64,000 bases of DNA from Nocardia mikamii NBRC 108933 (GCF_001613505.1 NZ_BDCM01000013.1:310001-374000); one strand, 5' to 3'. Positions 25,315 through 34,391 are shown, numbered from the stretch's first letter. The notes: generated by a model from the sequence alone, not told the origin. Made by a program: numbers and translations.

Positions 25315-25953
25315 TCACCCCACGTGGCGCCGGACCGCGTCGATGAGCCACGCTTCGTAGCGTTCCATACTCCACCCGCCCTGCAGAACGAGCTGCTGAT
25401 GACTTTCGGGCGACCAGAGGAACGACAGCTCGTCGGCCGCCGTCTCGGGATCAATGCCGTCTCGCGCTATTCCGCGTTCGAGCAACATGCCGATCACGTT
25501 GCGGTAGTCCTGTTTACGGCGCGTCAGCAGTCCGGCCAGCGCTTCGGCGACGGCGGTATCGGCGTTCGCGGCGCTCAGGAACTCGGTCCACAGCACGCTG
25601 GTGCGAGCGTTGGCCGCGGCGACGAACCGGGCGGCCGATCGCAGGAAACCCTCCTGGTCGGCAATCGCGTTGACCTCTGCCGCGGCATCCCCGTCCGAGA
25701 CCGGCGCCTCCCCCTCCTCACCCGCGAACGCCTGCTCGAAGGCGCCCAGCAGGAGATTGCGTTTGGGGCCGTTGGCCTTCACGGTCTCGGTCGACACCCC
25801 GGCGCGCGACCCGATATCGGACAGCGACGTGCCGCTGTAGCCGCGCTCCACGAAGCAGGCGGCCGCGGCATCGAGCACACGGCGGCGGGTCGCCGCGGCC
25901 TGTTCGCTGCGCAGGGCGGATCGGTAGGTCCGTGTCGCGGTCTTGTCGCTCAT
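25315..25953 (-). CDS. TetR-family regulator, divergent from a glycosyltransferase gene
   Basis: About 212 residues. N-terminal helix-turn-helix: RRRVLDAAAACFVERGYSGTSLSDIGSRAGVSTETVKANGPKRNLLLGAFE. The C-terminal domain is a typical ligand-binding helical bundle ending GGWSMERYEAWLIDAVRRHV. The ATG at 25951-25953 has TAGGAA upstream; a longer frame would overlap the operator. It lies 90 bp from the divergent glycosyltransferase gene, with a 25-bp inverted repeat between, and very likely represses that gene and itself. Confidence 0.88.
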   Translation of the reverse strand: MSDKTATRTYRSALRSEQAAATRRRVLDAAAACFVERGYSGTSLSDIGSRAGVSTETVKANGPKRNLLLGAFEQAFAGEEGEAPVSDGDAAAEVNAIADQEGFLRSAARFVAAANARTSVLWTEFLSAANADTAVAEALAGLLTRRKQDYRNVIGMLLERGIARDGIDPETAADELSFLWSPESHQQLVLQGGWSMERYEAWLIDAVRRHVG

Positions 25954-25965
25954 CTCAATTCCTAA

Positions 25966-25990
25966 TTGACTACCCCGTCGAGGTAGTGAA
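25966..25990. promoter_or_regulatory. 25-bp inverted repeat, probable TetR operator
   Basis: Arms TTGACTACC and GGTAGTGAA are complementary at 8 of 9 positions and are separated by 7 bp. The site is 13 bp upstream of the TetR start and 54 bp upstream of the glycosyltransferase start, and the left arm contains TTGAC, which could be part of a -35 box. Position and symmetry fit a TetR dimer site. Confidence 0.65.
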
Positions 25991-26043
25991 TACTTCATCG
26001 GTGTCACCAATCTTACTTCGCTTCACACTCGGGAAGACTGCCC

Positions 26044-27342
26044 ATGACCTCCGTTCTCCTGACCGCCACACCCGTGCGCAGCCACGTCACGCCTCTGCTG
26101 TCCGTCGCGGAGGCACTCGTCGCCGCGGGTGACCACGTACGGTTCCTCACCGGCGCCCGTTTCCGCGAGGACGTCCTGGCCACCGGCGCCGAATTCCTGC
26201 CCCTTCCGCCCGAGGCCGACTACGACGATCGCGATATCGACGCGGCCTTCCCCGGCCGTCGCGGGCTGTCGGGCCCCGCCGGCATTCGCTACGACATGAT
26301 CGAGATCTTCCTCCGCCCGGTGCCCGCTCAGCTGCGAGCGGTCCGCGAGGCCCTCGCCGCCGAGCCCACGGATGCCGTCCTCGCCGAGTCGATGTTCGCC
26401 GCCGCCGCGGTGTTCAGCGGTATTCCGCGCGCGCAACGGCCACTGCTGGTCAATCTGGGGATTCTGCCGCTCGCGCTGAAGCATCCGGACGTCGCGCCGT
26501 TCGGTCTCGGGATCGCACCGATGCGCGGACCGCTGGGGCGCCTGCGCAACGCGGTGCTCACCCTCGGCGCGGAGAAGGGGGTGTTCGCTCCCGTCCAGCG
26601 CTTCGCGAACGAGATCGCGCGCGCCGAGACCGGGCGCGCACTGCCGCGCTTCTTTCTCGACTGGCCGGCCGGAGCCGACCACATCGTGCAGTTCACCGTT
26701 CCCGAATTCGAGTACGTGCGTCGCGGCCTGCCCGACACCGTGCATTTCGTCGGGCCGGTGGCCCGGTCGCGGCCGTCGGCGATTCCGGTGCCCGAGTGGT
26801 GGGACGATCTCGCCGGCCGCCGCGTGGTCCACGTGACCCAGGGCACGGTCGCCACCGGCGAATGGAATCTGATCGAACCCACGGCGCGCGCACTCGCCCA
26901 CGACGACGTCGTCGTCGTGGTCAGCACCGGCGGGCGACCGGTCGACACACTGCCGAACGACCTGCCCGCCAATGTGCGCGTGGCCGAATTCCTTCCCTAC
27001 GACCGTTTACTGCCGCAGACCGACGTCTTCGTCACCAACGGGGGCTACGGCGGCGTGCACTACGCGCTCGAACACGGCGTGCCGATCGTGGTCGCGGGCC
27101 GCACCGAGGACAAGACGGAGGTCAGTGCGCGGGTGGCCTGGTCCGGAGTCGGCATCGACCTGCGCACCGACAATCCCACGCCGGACAAGGTCGCCGGCGC
27201 GGTCCGCACCGCGCTGACCGACGAGCGTTATCGCTTGCGCGCCGGGGAGATCGGCGAATCGATCCGTCGATCGCCCGGTCCCGAGGCCGTGCACGGCATC
27301 ATCGCCGACGCGGTGCGGTCCGCCGGCCGGCAGCGCGCATAG
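26044..27342 (+). CDS. GT1-family glycosyltransferase (MGT/antibiotic type)
   Basis: A 432-residue GT-B fold glycosyltransferase. The N-terminal acceptor half starts TSVLLTATPVRSHVTPLLSVAEAL, with a catalytic-type His in RSHVTP. The C-terminal donor half has VVHVTQGTVATG, EFLPYDRLLPQTDVFVTNGGYGGVHYALEHGVPIVV and EDKTEVSARVAWSGVGIDL, the nucleotide-sugar binding pattern of macrolide/rifampicin-type glycosyltransferases. Nocardia species are known to inactivate rifampicin with such an enzyme, but the substrate here cannot be told from sequence. Regulated, by inference, by the divergent TetR gene; an FAD oxidoreductase gene follows. Confidence 0.82.
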   Translation: MTSVLLTATPVRSHVTPLLSVAEALVAAGDHVRFLTGARFREDVLATGAEFLPLPPEADYDDRDIDAAFPGRRGLSGPAGIRYDMIEIFLRPVPAQLRAVREALAAEPTDAVLAESMFAAAAVFSGIPRAQRPLLVNLGILPLALKHPDVAPFGLGIAPMRGPLGRLRNAVLTLGAEKGVFAPVQRFANEIARAETGRALPRFFLDWPAGADHIVQFTVPEFEYVRRGLPDTVHFVGPVARSRPSAIPVPEWWDDLAGRRVVHVTQGTVATGEWNLIEPTARALAHDDVVVVVSTGGRPVDTLPNDLPANVRVAEFLPYDRLLPQTDVFVTNGGYGGVHYALEHGVPIVVAGRTEDKTEVSARVAWSGVGIDLRTDNPTPDKVAGAVRTALTDERYRLRAGEIGESIRRSPGPEAVHGIIADAVRSAGRQRA

Positions 27343-27411
27343 AGCTGGTACCGCAGATCTCACGTTGCCCATAGGGGCCAGTTCTCTTCCACCACATCAT
27401 CTTTCCCTTCA

Positions 27412-27438
27412 TCCGACCTGCGCTTTCCGCAGGCCGGA
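27412..27438 (+). terminator. Hairpin between glycosyltransferase and FAD-oxidoreductase genes
   Basis: A stem of 4 bp, one mismatch and 6 bp (27412-27422 with 27428-27438) around a 5-nt loop. It sits 70 bp past the glycosyltransferase stop and has no T tract, so it may be a weak terminator or an attenuating structure in the leader of the next gene. Confidence 0.4.
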
Positions 27439-27492
27439 CGATCCGTCGCGCCCATTTTCGGGCCGCGACGGCAAACCCGACCAGGAGAAACC

Positions 27493-28923
27493 ATGACCCT
27501 CCCGCACGAAGCCCTCCGCCGCGCGAACAGCAGACCCGGCGTCATCGGTCATCGAAAAGACGATGCGCCAGGGCACTTTCGCACCCTCGATGACCTCGCC
27601 GCGACCCTGTCCGGCGCCCTGATTCGACCCACGGATGCCGAATGGGATCAGGCCCGCTCCGCATGGCAATTGCTGGCCGATCAACGACCGATCGCCGTGG
27701 TGACCGCGGCGACCACCGAGGATGTGGCACTCACCGTCCGCGCCGCCGCCGCACTCGGACTGCGCGTCGCACCGCAATCCACCGGGCACAACGCCACCCC
27801 GCTGGGCGATCTCGCACGCACGATCCTGCTGCGCACCGGCGCACTCGACCGGGTCCGGATCGACGCCGACGCGCGCATCGCGCACGTCGACGCCGGCGCC
27901 CGCTGTGCCGATCTCACGGCCGCCGCGGCATCCGCGGGCCTCGTACCGATCGGCGGATTCTCCGCGGATGTCGGCGTGGTCGGCCTCGTGCTGGGCGGCG
28001 GCCTCGGCTGGTTCGCGCGCTCACACGGCCCCGCGCGAGCCTCGGTACTCGCGCTCGAACTCGTGACCGGCGACGGCGTGATCCGCCGCGTCCGCACCGG
28101 CGACGACCTGTTCGATTCGGCCCTGGCCGGCGCCGATATCGCCGTGATCACCGCGCTCACACTGCGGCTGCACGCCATCGATGATGTGGTCGCCGGCGCC
28201 CTGTTCTGGCCGGTCGAATCGACCCGCGACATCTTCCACGCCTGGACGACATGGACCGCGACGATGCCGGAGACCGTAACCTCCGTGGTACGAGTACTGC
28301 GCTTCCCCGACACGCCCGACGTCGCGCCGATATTCGCCGGACGGGCCTTCGCGATCATCGAGGCCGTCATCCAAGCCGACGCGGCGACGGCACACGATCT
28401 GCTCGCTCCGTTGCGTGAATTATCGCCTCTTGTCGACACATTCGAGGTCGTCGCACCGACCGCGCTCGCCGGTCTGCATATGGATCCGCCGGTTCCGGTC
28501 CCGGCGCTCGGGTGCGGCGCGCTGCTCCGGACGCTCCCCGCGCAGGTGGTGGACGCGATCGTCACCGCGGTGACCGCCGGGCCCGCCGACACACTCACCT
28601 CGGTCGAACTGCGCCACCTCGGCGGCGCCCTCGACCGCATCGACGCGAGCCCGACCCTCGGATCCGCAGCATTGTTGTTCGCCGTCGCCGTGGTCCCCGT
28701 CCCGGCCGCGGCCGAAGCGGCCGCCGCCGGGTTCCAGGCGCTGACGGCTGCCGTCGCCACCGTCCGATCGGATCGTGACCTCGGCAGCTTCACCGAAAGC
28801 GCCACGGACCCGGAGTGCTTGTTCGGCTCCGACCTGCCGCGATGGGTCGCCGCGAAGGACCGCTGGGACGCCACGGATGTCATTCACGCGAATCATTCCG
28901 TGCGAAACCGGCTCGGGGACTGA
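27493..28923 (+). CDS. FAD-binding PCMH-type oxidoreductase
   Basis: A 476-residue flavoprotein. The FAD-binding domain shows PIAVVTAATTEDVALTVRAAAALGLRVAPQSTGHNA, HVDAGARCADLTAAAASAGL and SADVGVVGLVLGGGLGWFARSHG; GADIAVITALTLRLH follows. The His in STGHNA aligns with the residue that links FAD covalently in berberine-bridge type enzymes, but the C-terminal BBE signature is not clear. AGGAGA ribosome binding site. Same strand as the glycosyltransferase, 150 bp away; the two may serve one small-molecule modification pathway. Confidence 0.82.
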   Translation: MTLPHEALRRANSRPGVIGHRKDDAPGHFRTLDDLAATLSGALIRPTDAEWDQARSAWQLLADQRPIAVVTAATTEDVALTVRAAAALGLRVAPQSTGHNATPLGDLARTILLRTGALDRVRIDADARIAHVDAGARCADLTAAAASAGLVPIGGFSADVGVVGLVLGGGLGWFARSHGPARASVLALELVTGDGVIRRVRTGDDLFDSALAGADIAVITALTLRLHAIDDVVAGALFWPVESTRDIFHAWTTWTATMPETVTSVVRVLRFPDTPDVAPIFAGRAFAIIEAVIQADAATAHDLLAPLRELSPLVDTFEVVAPTALAGLHMDPPVPVPALGCGALLRTLPAQVVDAIVTAVTAGPADTLTSVELRHLGGALDRIDASPTLGSAALLFAVAVVPVPAAAEAAAAGFQALTAAVATVRSDRDLGSFTESATDPECLFGSDLPRWVAAKDRWDATDVIHANHSVRNRLGD

Positions 28924-28943
28924 ATATTTCCCGTTCAATTGAA

Positions 28944-28961
28944 CAGCCGCTTCCTCGGCTG
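28944..28961. terminator. Hairpin between convergent FAD-oxidoreductase and DUF2332 genes
   Basis: A perfect 6-bp stem CAGCCG/CGGCTG with a 6-nt loop, preceded immediately by a 12-bp perfect palindrome (28933-28944) centred on CAATTG. It lies 20 bp past the FAD-oxidoreductase stop. No T tract, so the terminator call is tentative. Confidence 0.4.
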
Positions 28962-29082
28962 CCGGAGGGGTGCAGCCGGGGAATTGGGCGGCCGGCCGCG
29001 GGTGCCGGTTCGGTCGGCGTCGACGCGACAGCGCGCCCGGCACCGTCCGCTGTATCGCCCTTGTCGGAGCGGCCGGCCACCA

Positions 29083-30171
29083 CTAGGCCATGCAAGGATC
29101 GTCCAGCGGGTACGCGAACGCGGGAACGCCGTGCGGCATCGCACGGGCGAGGATCACCGGCTCGTTGTCACCGATCCTGACGGTGAGCCGGAAACCGTGG
29201 CGATCGTCGGAATTGCTCTGCGGTTCGAAAGCGACACAGGCGAATCCGGCGTCCGCGCGGGAGTCCGCGGCCAGCCGGTCCAGCTCGGCGGAGACCGCCT
29301 GCCATTCGTCTGTGCCGACGTATTGGCGCATCACCGAATGCCACACCACGGTCAGTGTGCCGGGCTCCACATCGATGCCGGCGAGGAAGTCGCGGGCGCC
29401 GGTCACGGCGATGTCGACGGGGATCTTCTCCGCCAGTCGCAACGCTCCGTCGAGCCGGGCCGCACGCGCCCGCTGATCCGGCCAGACGTAGGCGCGCAAT
29501 GCGAGTGCGTCGCGCGGCGACAGCGGATCCAACGGCGTCGGATCGCACCCGCGCCGCTCGACGACCGTGATCCGCGGATGGCGTCGCACCGCACCGGCCA
29601 GCCACTGCGGGACCGGCCCACGCCACGCGTCCGCGATCGTGACCGGTGAATCCTCCGGCCCCCAGCCGATATCGCCGCTGTCCCAACGGAAGTGGTCGGC
29701 GCGCAGGTTGAGTCCGCCGCTGGCGCCCAATTCGAGCAATCGAATCGGCAGCGGCGTCGCATCGACTGCCGCGAGCAGCCCGGCCAGCAGCGGAACGGCC
29801 CGCCCGACCTCGTTGGTCTGCGGCGGGCGTGTCAGCCAGTCGCGAATCCACTCGGCCCGATCGGCCACGACCTGCCGGAACGGATCCCACGCGCCGGCGG
29901 GATCGTGGGCGCGCGCCGACGCTCCCGAGCTGGGATAGAAGGGGGCGAGATCGGGTGCGGCGCCGGACAATACCAGCGCGTGCACGCCGGCCAGCAAGCG
30001 CAACGGCACCGCGGAACCGAAGTCGATGTCCTCGTGACCCTCCAGAACCGCGGCGCAGGGTCCGTGATCGTCGATATCGCGCGCGATGTCGCGCAGCAGG
30101 GAGCCGTACAGCGGTGAGCCGAGCTTGTCGCAGGCCTTGGCCTGCAACTCGAATTGCGATACCAGATGCAT
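29083..30171 (-). CDS. DUF2332-family protein
   Basis: About 362 residues, matching DUF2332 proteins common in actinobacteria and proteobacteria: CDKLGSPLYGSLLRDIARDI, YPSSG near 80, LELGASGGLNLRADHF, RRGCDPTPLDP, YVWPDQ, and VVWHSVMRQYV followed by a C-terminal Arg/Asn-rich strand region. LLELGASGGLNL resembles the SAM-binding glycine loop of methyltransferases, so a Rossmann-type methyltransferase fold is possible, but the function is not established. ATG at 30169-30171 chosen; no clear ribosome binding site. Divergent from the HTH-citrate synthase gene across a 16-bp palindrome. Confidence 0.8.
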   Translation of the reverse strand: MHLVSQFELQAKACDKLGSPLYGSLLRDIARDIDDHGPCAAVLEGHEDIDFGSAVPLRLLAGVHALVLSGAAPDLAPFYPSSGASARAHDPAGAWDPFRQVVADRAEWIRDWLTRPPQTNEVGRAVPLLAGLLAAVDATPLPIRLLELGASGGLNLRADHFRWDSGDIGWGPEDSPVTIADAWRGPVPQWLAGAVRRHPRITVVERRGCDPTPLDPLSPRDALALRAYVWPDQRARAARLDGALRLAEKIPVDIAVTGARDFLAGIDVEPGTLTVVWHSVMRQYVGTDEWQAVSAELDRLAADSRADAGFACVAFEPQSNSDDRHGFRLTVRIGDNEPVILARAMPHGVPAFAYPLDDPCMA

Positions 30172-30200
30172 GAGTGAACTGTGCGCCCCGCCCCGGCCGG

Positions 30201-30216
30201 TAATCAATATTGATTA
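30201..30216. promoter_or_regulatory. 16-bp perfect AT-rich palindrome between DUF2332 and citrate synthase genes
   Basis: TAATCAAT and its exact complement ATTGATTA abut to give a 16-bp perfect palindrome, striking in DNA this GC-rich. It ends 10 bp before the citrate synthase ATG and starts 29 bp from the DUF2332 ATG. TATGGT at 30215-30220, overlapping its end, could be a -10 box; transcription would then begin at or next to the ATG at 30227, giving a leaderless mRNA. Confidence 0.65.
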
Positions 30217-30226
30217 TGGTCAACCC

Positions 30227-31411
30227 ATGGAGTGGATAGACACCGCCGACGCCACCGAACGGCTCGGGGTGAAGCCCGCGACCCTCTACGCCTACGTCAG
30301 CCGCGGCGTACTGAAACGCCGCTACGACCCGGTCCGGCGGCGCAGCCTGTTCGATCCGGCCGAGATCGAGGAGCTGGCCCGGCGAGGCAAACCACGCCGC
30401 AAACCCGCGCCGACCGAAATCGACATCGCCTCCCGCATCACCACCCTCGGCGCCGACCGGCCGTATTTCCGCGGTCGCGACGCTGTCGACTTGGCCGCCT
30501 CGCACACGTTCGAGGAGGTCGCCGAATGGTTGTGGGACGGCGACCTCACCGACAGCGGCCCCTGGGCAGCCTCGGAAAAGGCGGTGGCGGCCGCACGCGC
30601 GACACAGGCCGGCCTGCCCGAGGGCCTGCTGCCGATCGACCGGCTGCAACTCATCGTGACCACCTTGGCCGTCGGCGATCCTCTGCGTTTCCACCGCGAC
30701 CGCGCAACCGTCGTCACCATCGCCCGCGCCGCGATCGCCGGCATGATCGAGGCCCTCCCGCAACTGTCCATCCCGGTCGGCCGCTGCGCCGCCGCGATGC
30801 TCTGGTCACGACTGTCCGCCCGCGCGCCCGCCGGAGGCGACGAGGTGCGAATACTGAGCGCGGCAATGGTTCTGCTGGCCGATCACGAGCTGGCGTCCTC
30901 CACCTTCGCGGCCCGGATCGCGGCGTCGGCGCACGCCGACCCCTACGCCGTCGTCGGCTGCGGCCTCGGAGTTCTCGGTGGTCCGATGCACGGCGGCGCC
31001 TCGCTGGCGGTGGAGCGGATGCTCGCCGACATCCCCGGCCCCGGCGCCGTCCCCAAGGCGCTGGAGGAGCGTCTGCGTCGTGGCGAACGCATTCCCGGCG
31101 CCGGCCACGCCGTCTACCGATCCGGCGACGCACGCGGCACCTACCTGCTGGACGCGATCCGCGCGCTCGCGCCGGATCATCCGGCTCTGCTTGTGGCCGA
31201 GGCGATTTCGGCAGAATTGCGGCACCGGCGCCTGCCCGCGATCAACAGCGATTTCGGACTGGGTGTTCTCGCCGCGGTATTCGGCATGATTCCCGGTGCG
31301 GGCGAAATCATCTTCGCCGTCGCGCGAACGGCGGGCTGGCTGGCCCACGCGATGGAGGAGTACGAATCCGGGACACTCATCCGCCCCCGCGCCGTGCCAC
31401 GACACCGATGA
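30227..31411 (+). CDS. Citrate synthase-like protein with N-terminal helix-turn-helix
   Basis: A 394-residue protein. Residues 1-50 are an excisionase/MerR-like helix-turn-helix (TADATERLGVKPATLYAYVSRGVLKRRYDP, then SLFDPAEIEELARRG). From about residue 65 it is citrate synthase-like: ITTLGADRPYFRGRDAVDLA, GGPMHGGAS and GAGHAVYRSGDARG carrying the two active-site His, and INSDFGLGVLAAVFG carrying the Asp. So catalytic residues appear intact. Similar fusions occur in actinobacteria; whether they condense oxaloacetate with acetyl-CoA or act as regulators is unclear. The ATG follows a 16-bp palindrome that may be its own binding site. Confidence 0.85.
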   Translation: MEWIDTADATERLGVKPATLYAYVSRGVLKRRYDPVRRRSLFDPAEIEELARRGKPRRKPAPTEIDIASRITTLGADRPYFRGRDAVDLAASHTFEEVAEWLWDGDLTDSGPWAASEKAVAAARATQAGLPEGLLPIDRLQLIVTTLAVGDPLRFHRDRATVVTIARAAIAGMIEALPQLSIPVGRCAAAMLWSRLSARAPAGGDEVRILSAAMVLLADHELASSTFAARIAASAHADPYAVVGCGLGVLGGPMHGGASLAVERMLADIPGPGAVPKALEERLRRGERIPGAGHAVYRSGDARGTYLLDAIRALAPDHPALLVAEAISAELRHRRLPAINSDFGLGVLAAVFGMIPGAGEIIFAVARTAGWLAHAMEEYESGTLIRPRAVPRHR

Positions 31412-31497
31412 CATCACGAACCGGCGATCGGACAGCGGTAGCCGCTAAGATTCGATGACATCCCCGAAGCGGCACAAGACATACAGGGAGGGCAGCG

Positions 31498-31836
31498 ATG
31501 CGAGAGGTCTTGGTCGCCGAAGTCCGGTCGGATTCACAGCCTCGGCGCAACCAGAAGGCGCGAGCGAGTGACAACTTCTCGTTCGCTTCCGTGCCGGCGG
31601 AGGCGGAAGAACTGCTCTGGCGGACCGGGCCCGGCACCGAAGTGATCAAGTTCAGCGTGATGGTCGACGTCCGGGCCAACTACGACCAGCGCGTCCTCTC
31701 CAACATCGTCTCCGGCGGCAGAACCCGCATGCCGCTGGAACGGAAGTCGTTGTCGCGCCGCGGTTTCTACATCGCCGACCCGTCCGGCACGTCGCAGGAA
31801 TTCCTCGTGCAGGTGTATGCGCTGATCCCCGACTGA
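31498..31836 (+). CDS. Hypothetical 112-residue protein
   Basis: ATG with a GGGAGGG ribosome binding site. The product has a charged N-terminus, then alternating strand-like segments (TEVIKFSVMVDVRANYD, GGFYIADPSG-like and EFLVQVYALIPD). No signal peptide, membrane segment or known motif. It lies 42 bp upstream of the prolyl aminopeptidase gene on the same strand. Family not recognised. Confidence 0.6.
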   Translation: MREVLVAEVRSDSQPRRNQKARASDNFSFASVPAEAEELLWRTGPGTEVIKFSVMVDVRANYDQRVLSNIVSGGRTRMPLERKSLSRRGFYIADPSGTSQEFLVQVYALIPD

Positions 31837-31877
31837 GTCGTCGACGTCGGCACCCCGTTCCGCTAACCTCGGCAACC

Positions 31878-32837
31878 GTGCCGACGTCCTTTCCCCCGAT
31901 CGACCCGTACGCCGACGGCCTGCTCGAGGTCGGCCAGGGAAACCAGGTGTACTGGTGCGCCAGCGGCAACCCCGCGGGCCGGCCGGTCTTGGTAGTGCAC
32001 GGCGGACCGGGCAGCGGCAGCAGTCCGGGGCCACGAAAGTCGTTCGACCCGAGCGTCTTCCGGATCGTGCAGTTCGACCAGCGCGGTTGTGGCCGGAGCA
32101 TTCCGAGCGCCGCCGACCCGGACACCGACATGTCGGTGAACACCACCGAGCACCTGATCGCGGATATGGAGCGGCTGCGCACCCATCTCGGCATCGACCG
32201 CTGGCTGCTCTACGGCGGGTCGTGGGGGTCGACGCTCATCCTCGCCTACGCCGAGCGGTACCCGGCGCGGGTCGCCGGAATCGTGCTGGTCGGCGTCACC
32301 ACCACCCGCCGCCGCGAAATCGACTGGCTGTACCGGGGTGTCGCGCAGCTGCTGCCCGCCCAATGGGAGCGATTCCGGGCTGCGCTGCCCGGCGACGGTG
32401 ACCTGGTCGACGGTTACCGGCGGCTACTGGAACACCCGGACGCGCAGGTGCGCCGCCGTGCCGCGATCGAGTGGTGCCGCTGGGAAGACGCGGTGATCGC
32501 GCACGAATCCCTCGGCCGCCCAGGGCAATACAGCGCCAAGCCGGACACGGCCATGCTCACCTTCGTCCGGATCTGCACCCACTACTTCGCGCACGCGGCA
32601 TGGCTCGACGAGGGTGTGCTGCTGCGCGAGGCCGGGCAGCTGGCCGGAATCCCCGGTGAACTGATCCACGGCCGCCTCGATCTCAGCGCGCCCCTGGAAA
32701 CCGCCTGGGAACTGGCGAAAGTCTGGCCTGAGGCCCGCCTGCACGTCATCGACGATTCCGGCCACACCGGCAGTCCCGCCATGAGCGAGGCGATCGCCCG
32801 CGCCATCGCCCGCTTCGCGCGGACCGCCGTGGGGTAG
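31878..32837 (+). CDS. pip: Prolyl aminopeptidase (alpha/beta hydrolase)
   Basis: A 319-residue proline iminopeptidase, which removes N-terminal proline from peptides. Features: oxyanion motif VVHGGPGSGSSPGPRKSF, QFDQRGCGRS, nucleophile elbow GGSWGST (Ser about 116), catalytic Asp in HGRLDLSAP and His in DDSGHTG. These are the S33 family landmarks and the length is usual. GTG start at 31878. Confidence 0.9.
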   Translation: MPTSFPPIDPYADGLLEVGQGNQVYWCASGNPAGRPVLVVHGGPGSGSSPGPRKSFDPSVFRIVQFDQRGCGRSIPSAADPDTDMSVNTTEHLIADMERLRTHLGIDRWLLYGGSWGSTLILAYAERYPARVAGIVLVGVTTTRRREIDWLYRGVAQLLPAQWERFRAALPGDGDLVDGYRRLLEHPDAQVRRRAAIEWCRWEDAVIAHESLGRPGQYSAKPDTAMLTFVRICTHYFAHAAWLDEGVLLREAGQLAGIPGELIHGRLDLSAPLETAWELAKVWPEARLHVIDDSGHTGSPAMSEAIARAIARFARTAVG

Positions 32838-32843
32838 GTTCGC

Positions 32844-34208
32844 CTATCGCTCTCCGAGCCGCAGCGATTGCCGCACCTTCTCGGCGCGCGCTACCTCCCT
32901 GCCGTACAGCAAGCCGTAGGTGAAAGCGTTCTCCCCCGCCAGGTGCGCTTGGACGCCGAGGTTGCGCACTTCGGCGCGCGCGACGACCGCGTCCTGGTGG
33001 ACGCCGAGGGATTTCTGCAACTTCTTCATGCGGCGGGCCAGTTTCCTCTTGCCGGTCGCCTCGGCCGCGTAGCGGGTGCGTTTCGCCGCCTTCCGCACCT
33101 CGTGCAGGCCGCGATCGGTGCCGAGCCGGCCGATGTCGCCGAAGGCGCGGTCGACACGGCGGCGAGTCTTGCGCAGCCCCTTCCCCTTCTTGCGGTTCAG
33201 CGGAAGCCGGTGGCTGGTTTCCAGGCAGTCCAGCAACGCGAAATACCGTTCGCTGTTCAGCGCCTCGAGCACGTCGGTGCGGGCCGCCGACCGGCGGGGG
33301 ACGAACGACTCGGTCAGTCGCCGGCGTACCTCGCCGATCACCAGTTCGTCCGGCAACGCCCTGACCTCCGCGACCAGGTGGTCGTGCAGAACCTCGAGAT
33401 CGCGCATATCGCCGAGCACGCCGGAGAGCCATTTCAGCTCGTTGCGCAGATCTCGCGACCCCTTGAAAGCCTGCAGGATGCTGCGCAGCCGGCGGCCGGC
33501 AACCCGCATCTGGTGTACCGAGTCGGGGCTGCGGCGCCGGATCAGGATGTCCTGCTCGATCATCTTGTCCGCCTGCTTACGCATATAGCCCTGCAGCCCC
33601 CGCTCGGGCGTGCGCGGCGTAGGCCGGACACCGAGGACGCGTAGCGCCTTCGGCGGCGCGTCCGAGGCCTTGCCCAGTCTCTTCTCGACGCTGTCGAACA
33701 CATCCGGCCCGCCGTCGGCCAGTTCGACCTCGATCTCCTCCCACGACATCACCGACGACGACTCACCGAGCGTCTGGCCCGACACGCTGTCGGTGACGAT
33801 CTCCGCCGCGACCGCGCCGCGGTCATCGAGCAGTCGCCATTTCCGACGTTTCGTCCGGACATGCGCCACCGGCGCGAGCGGCCGGCCCCTGGTGATCCCC
33901 GTCAGCATGTCGGTCAACTCCTCAGGCGCCGATTTGCCCCCGCGCCCCAGCGGGACCTGAATCTCTTCACGGGTGTCCTCCCCCAGCGGCAACTTCAGAT
34001 GCCATCCCGCATCGTCCCCACCGGTCCGGCGCCGAAGCGTAATCCCCTTGTGCGCCAACCGCAGATCCGCGGTGTCGTGGTAGACGGCGTCCAGCACCTG
34101 CTCCTCGGTCAGCGGGTCCAGGGTCATACCGGGCATATCATCCAGCGGCACCCCACCCGTGATCGGCAACTGGTACTTCCGTTCCCTTTCGTTCACGTGC
34201 GTGGCCAT
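32844..34208 (-). CDS. CYTH and CHAD domain protein
   Basis: A 454-residue protein. The N-terminal CYTH (triphosphate tunnel) domain begins with the signature ExExK (Glu7, Glu9, Lys11) and continues with TLRRRTGGDDAGWHLKLPL and WEEIEVEL. The C-terminal CHAD domain (about 205-454) is a helical bundle rich in conserved His/Arg: SVHQMRVAGRRLRSILQAF and LHEVRKAAKRTRYAAE. CYTH enzymes hydrolyse triphosphates and CHAD domains bind polyphosphate, so a role in polyphosphate metabolism is likely. Convergent with pip, 6 bp apart. Confidence 0.92.
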   Translation of the reverse strand: MATHVNERERKYQLPITGGVPLDDMPGMTLDPLTEEQVLDAVYHDTADLRLAHKGITLRRRTGGDDAGWHLKLPLGEDTREEIQVPLGRGGKSAPEELTDMLTGITRGRPLAPVAHVRTKRRKWRLLDDRGAVAAEIVTDSVSGQTLGESSSVMSWEEIEVELADGGPDVFDSVEKRLGKASDAPPKALRVLGVRPTPRTPERGLQGYMRKQADKMIEQDILIRRRSPDSVHQMRVAGRRLRSILQAFKGSRDLRNELKWLSGVLGDMRDLEVLHDHLVAEVRALPDELVIGEVRRRLTESFVPRRSAARTDVLEALNSERYFALLDCLETSHRLPLNRKKGKGLRKTRRRVDRAFGDIGRLGTDRGLHEVRKAAKRTRYAAEATGKRKLARRMKKLQKSLGVHQDAVVARAEVRNLGVQAHLAGENAFTYGLLYGREVARAEKVRQSLRLGER

Positions 34209-34391
34209 ATGGTCCGGCTACCACGTATGAGCGGTTTTAGTCGTGGGATGCTCCACCGACCGGCGGGAACGGTGTCGACACCGTGACCGCCACTCTCTGG
34301 TCCCGGGCCAGGCGCCGAGCGGACGAACTTCCAGCTTGCACCCTCATCGGTGCCGCAGAATGGGCCGAAGCACCAATCCGGAAAGGCGCCG

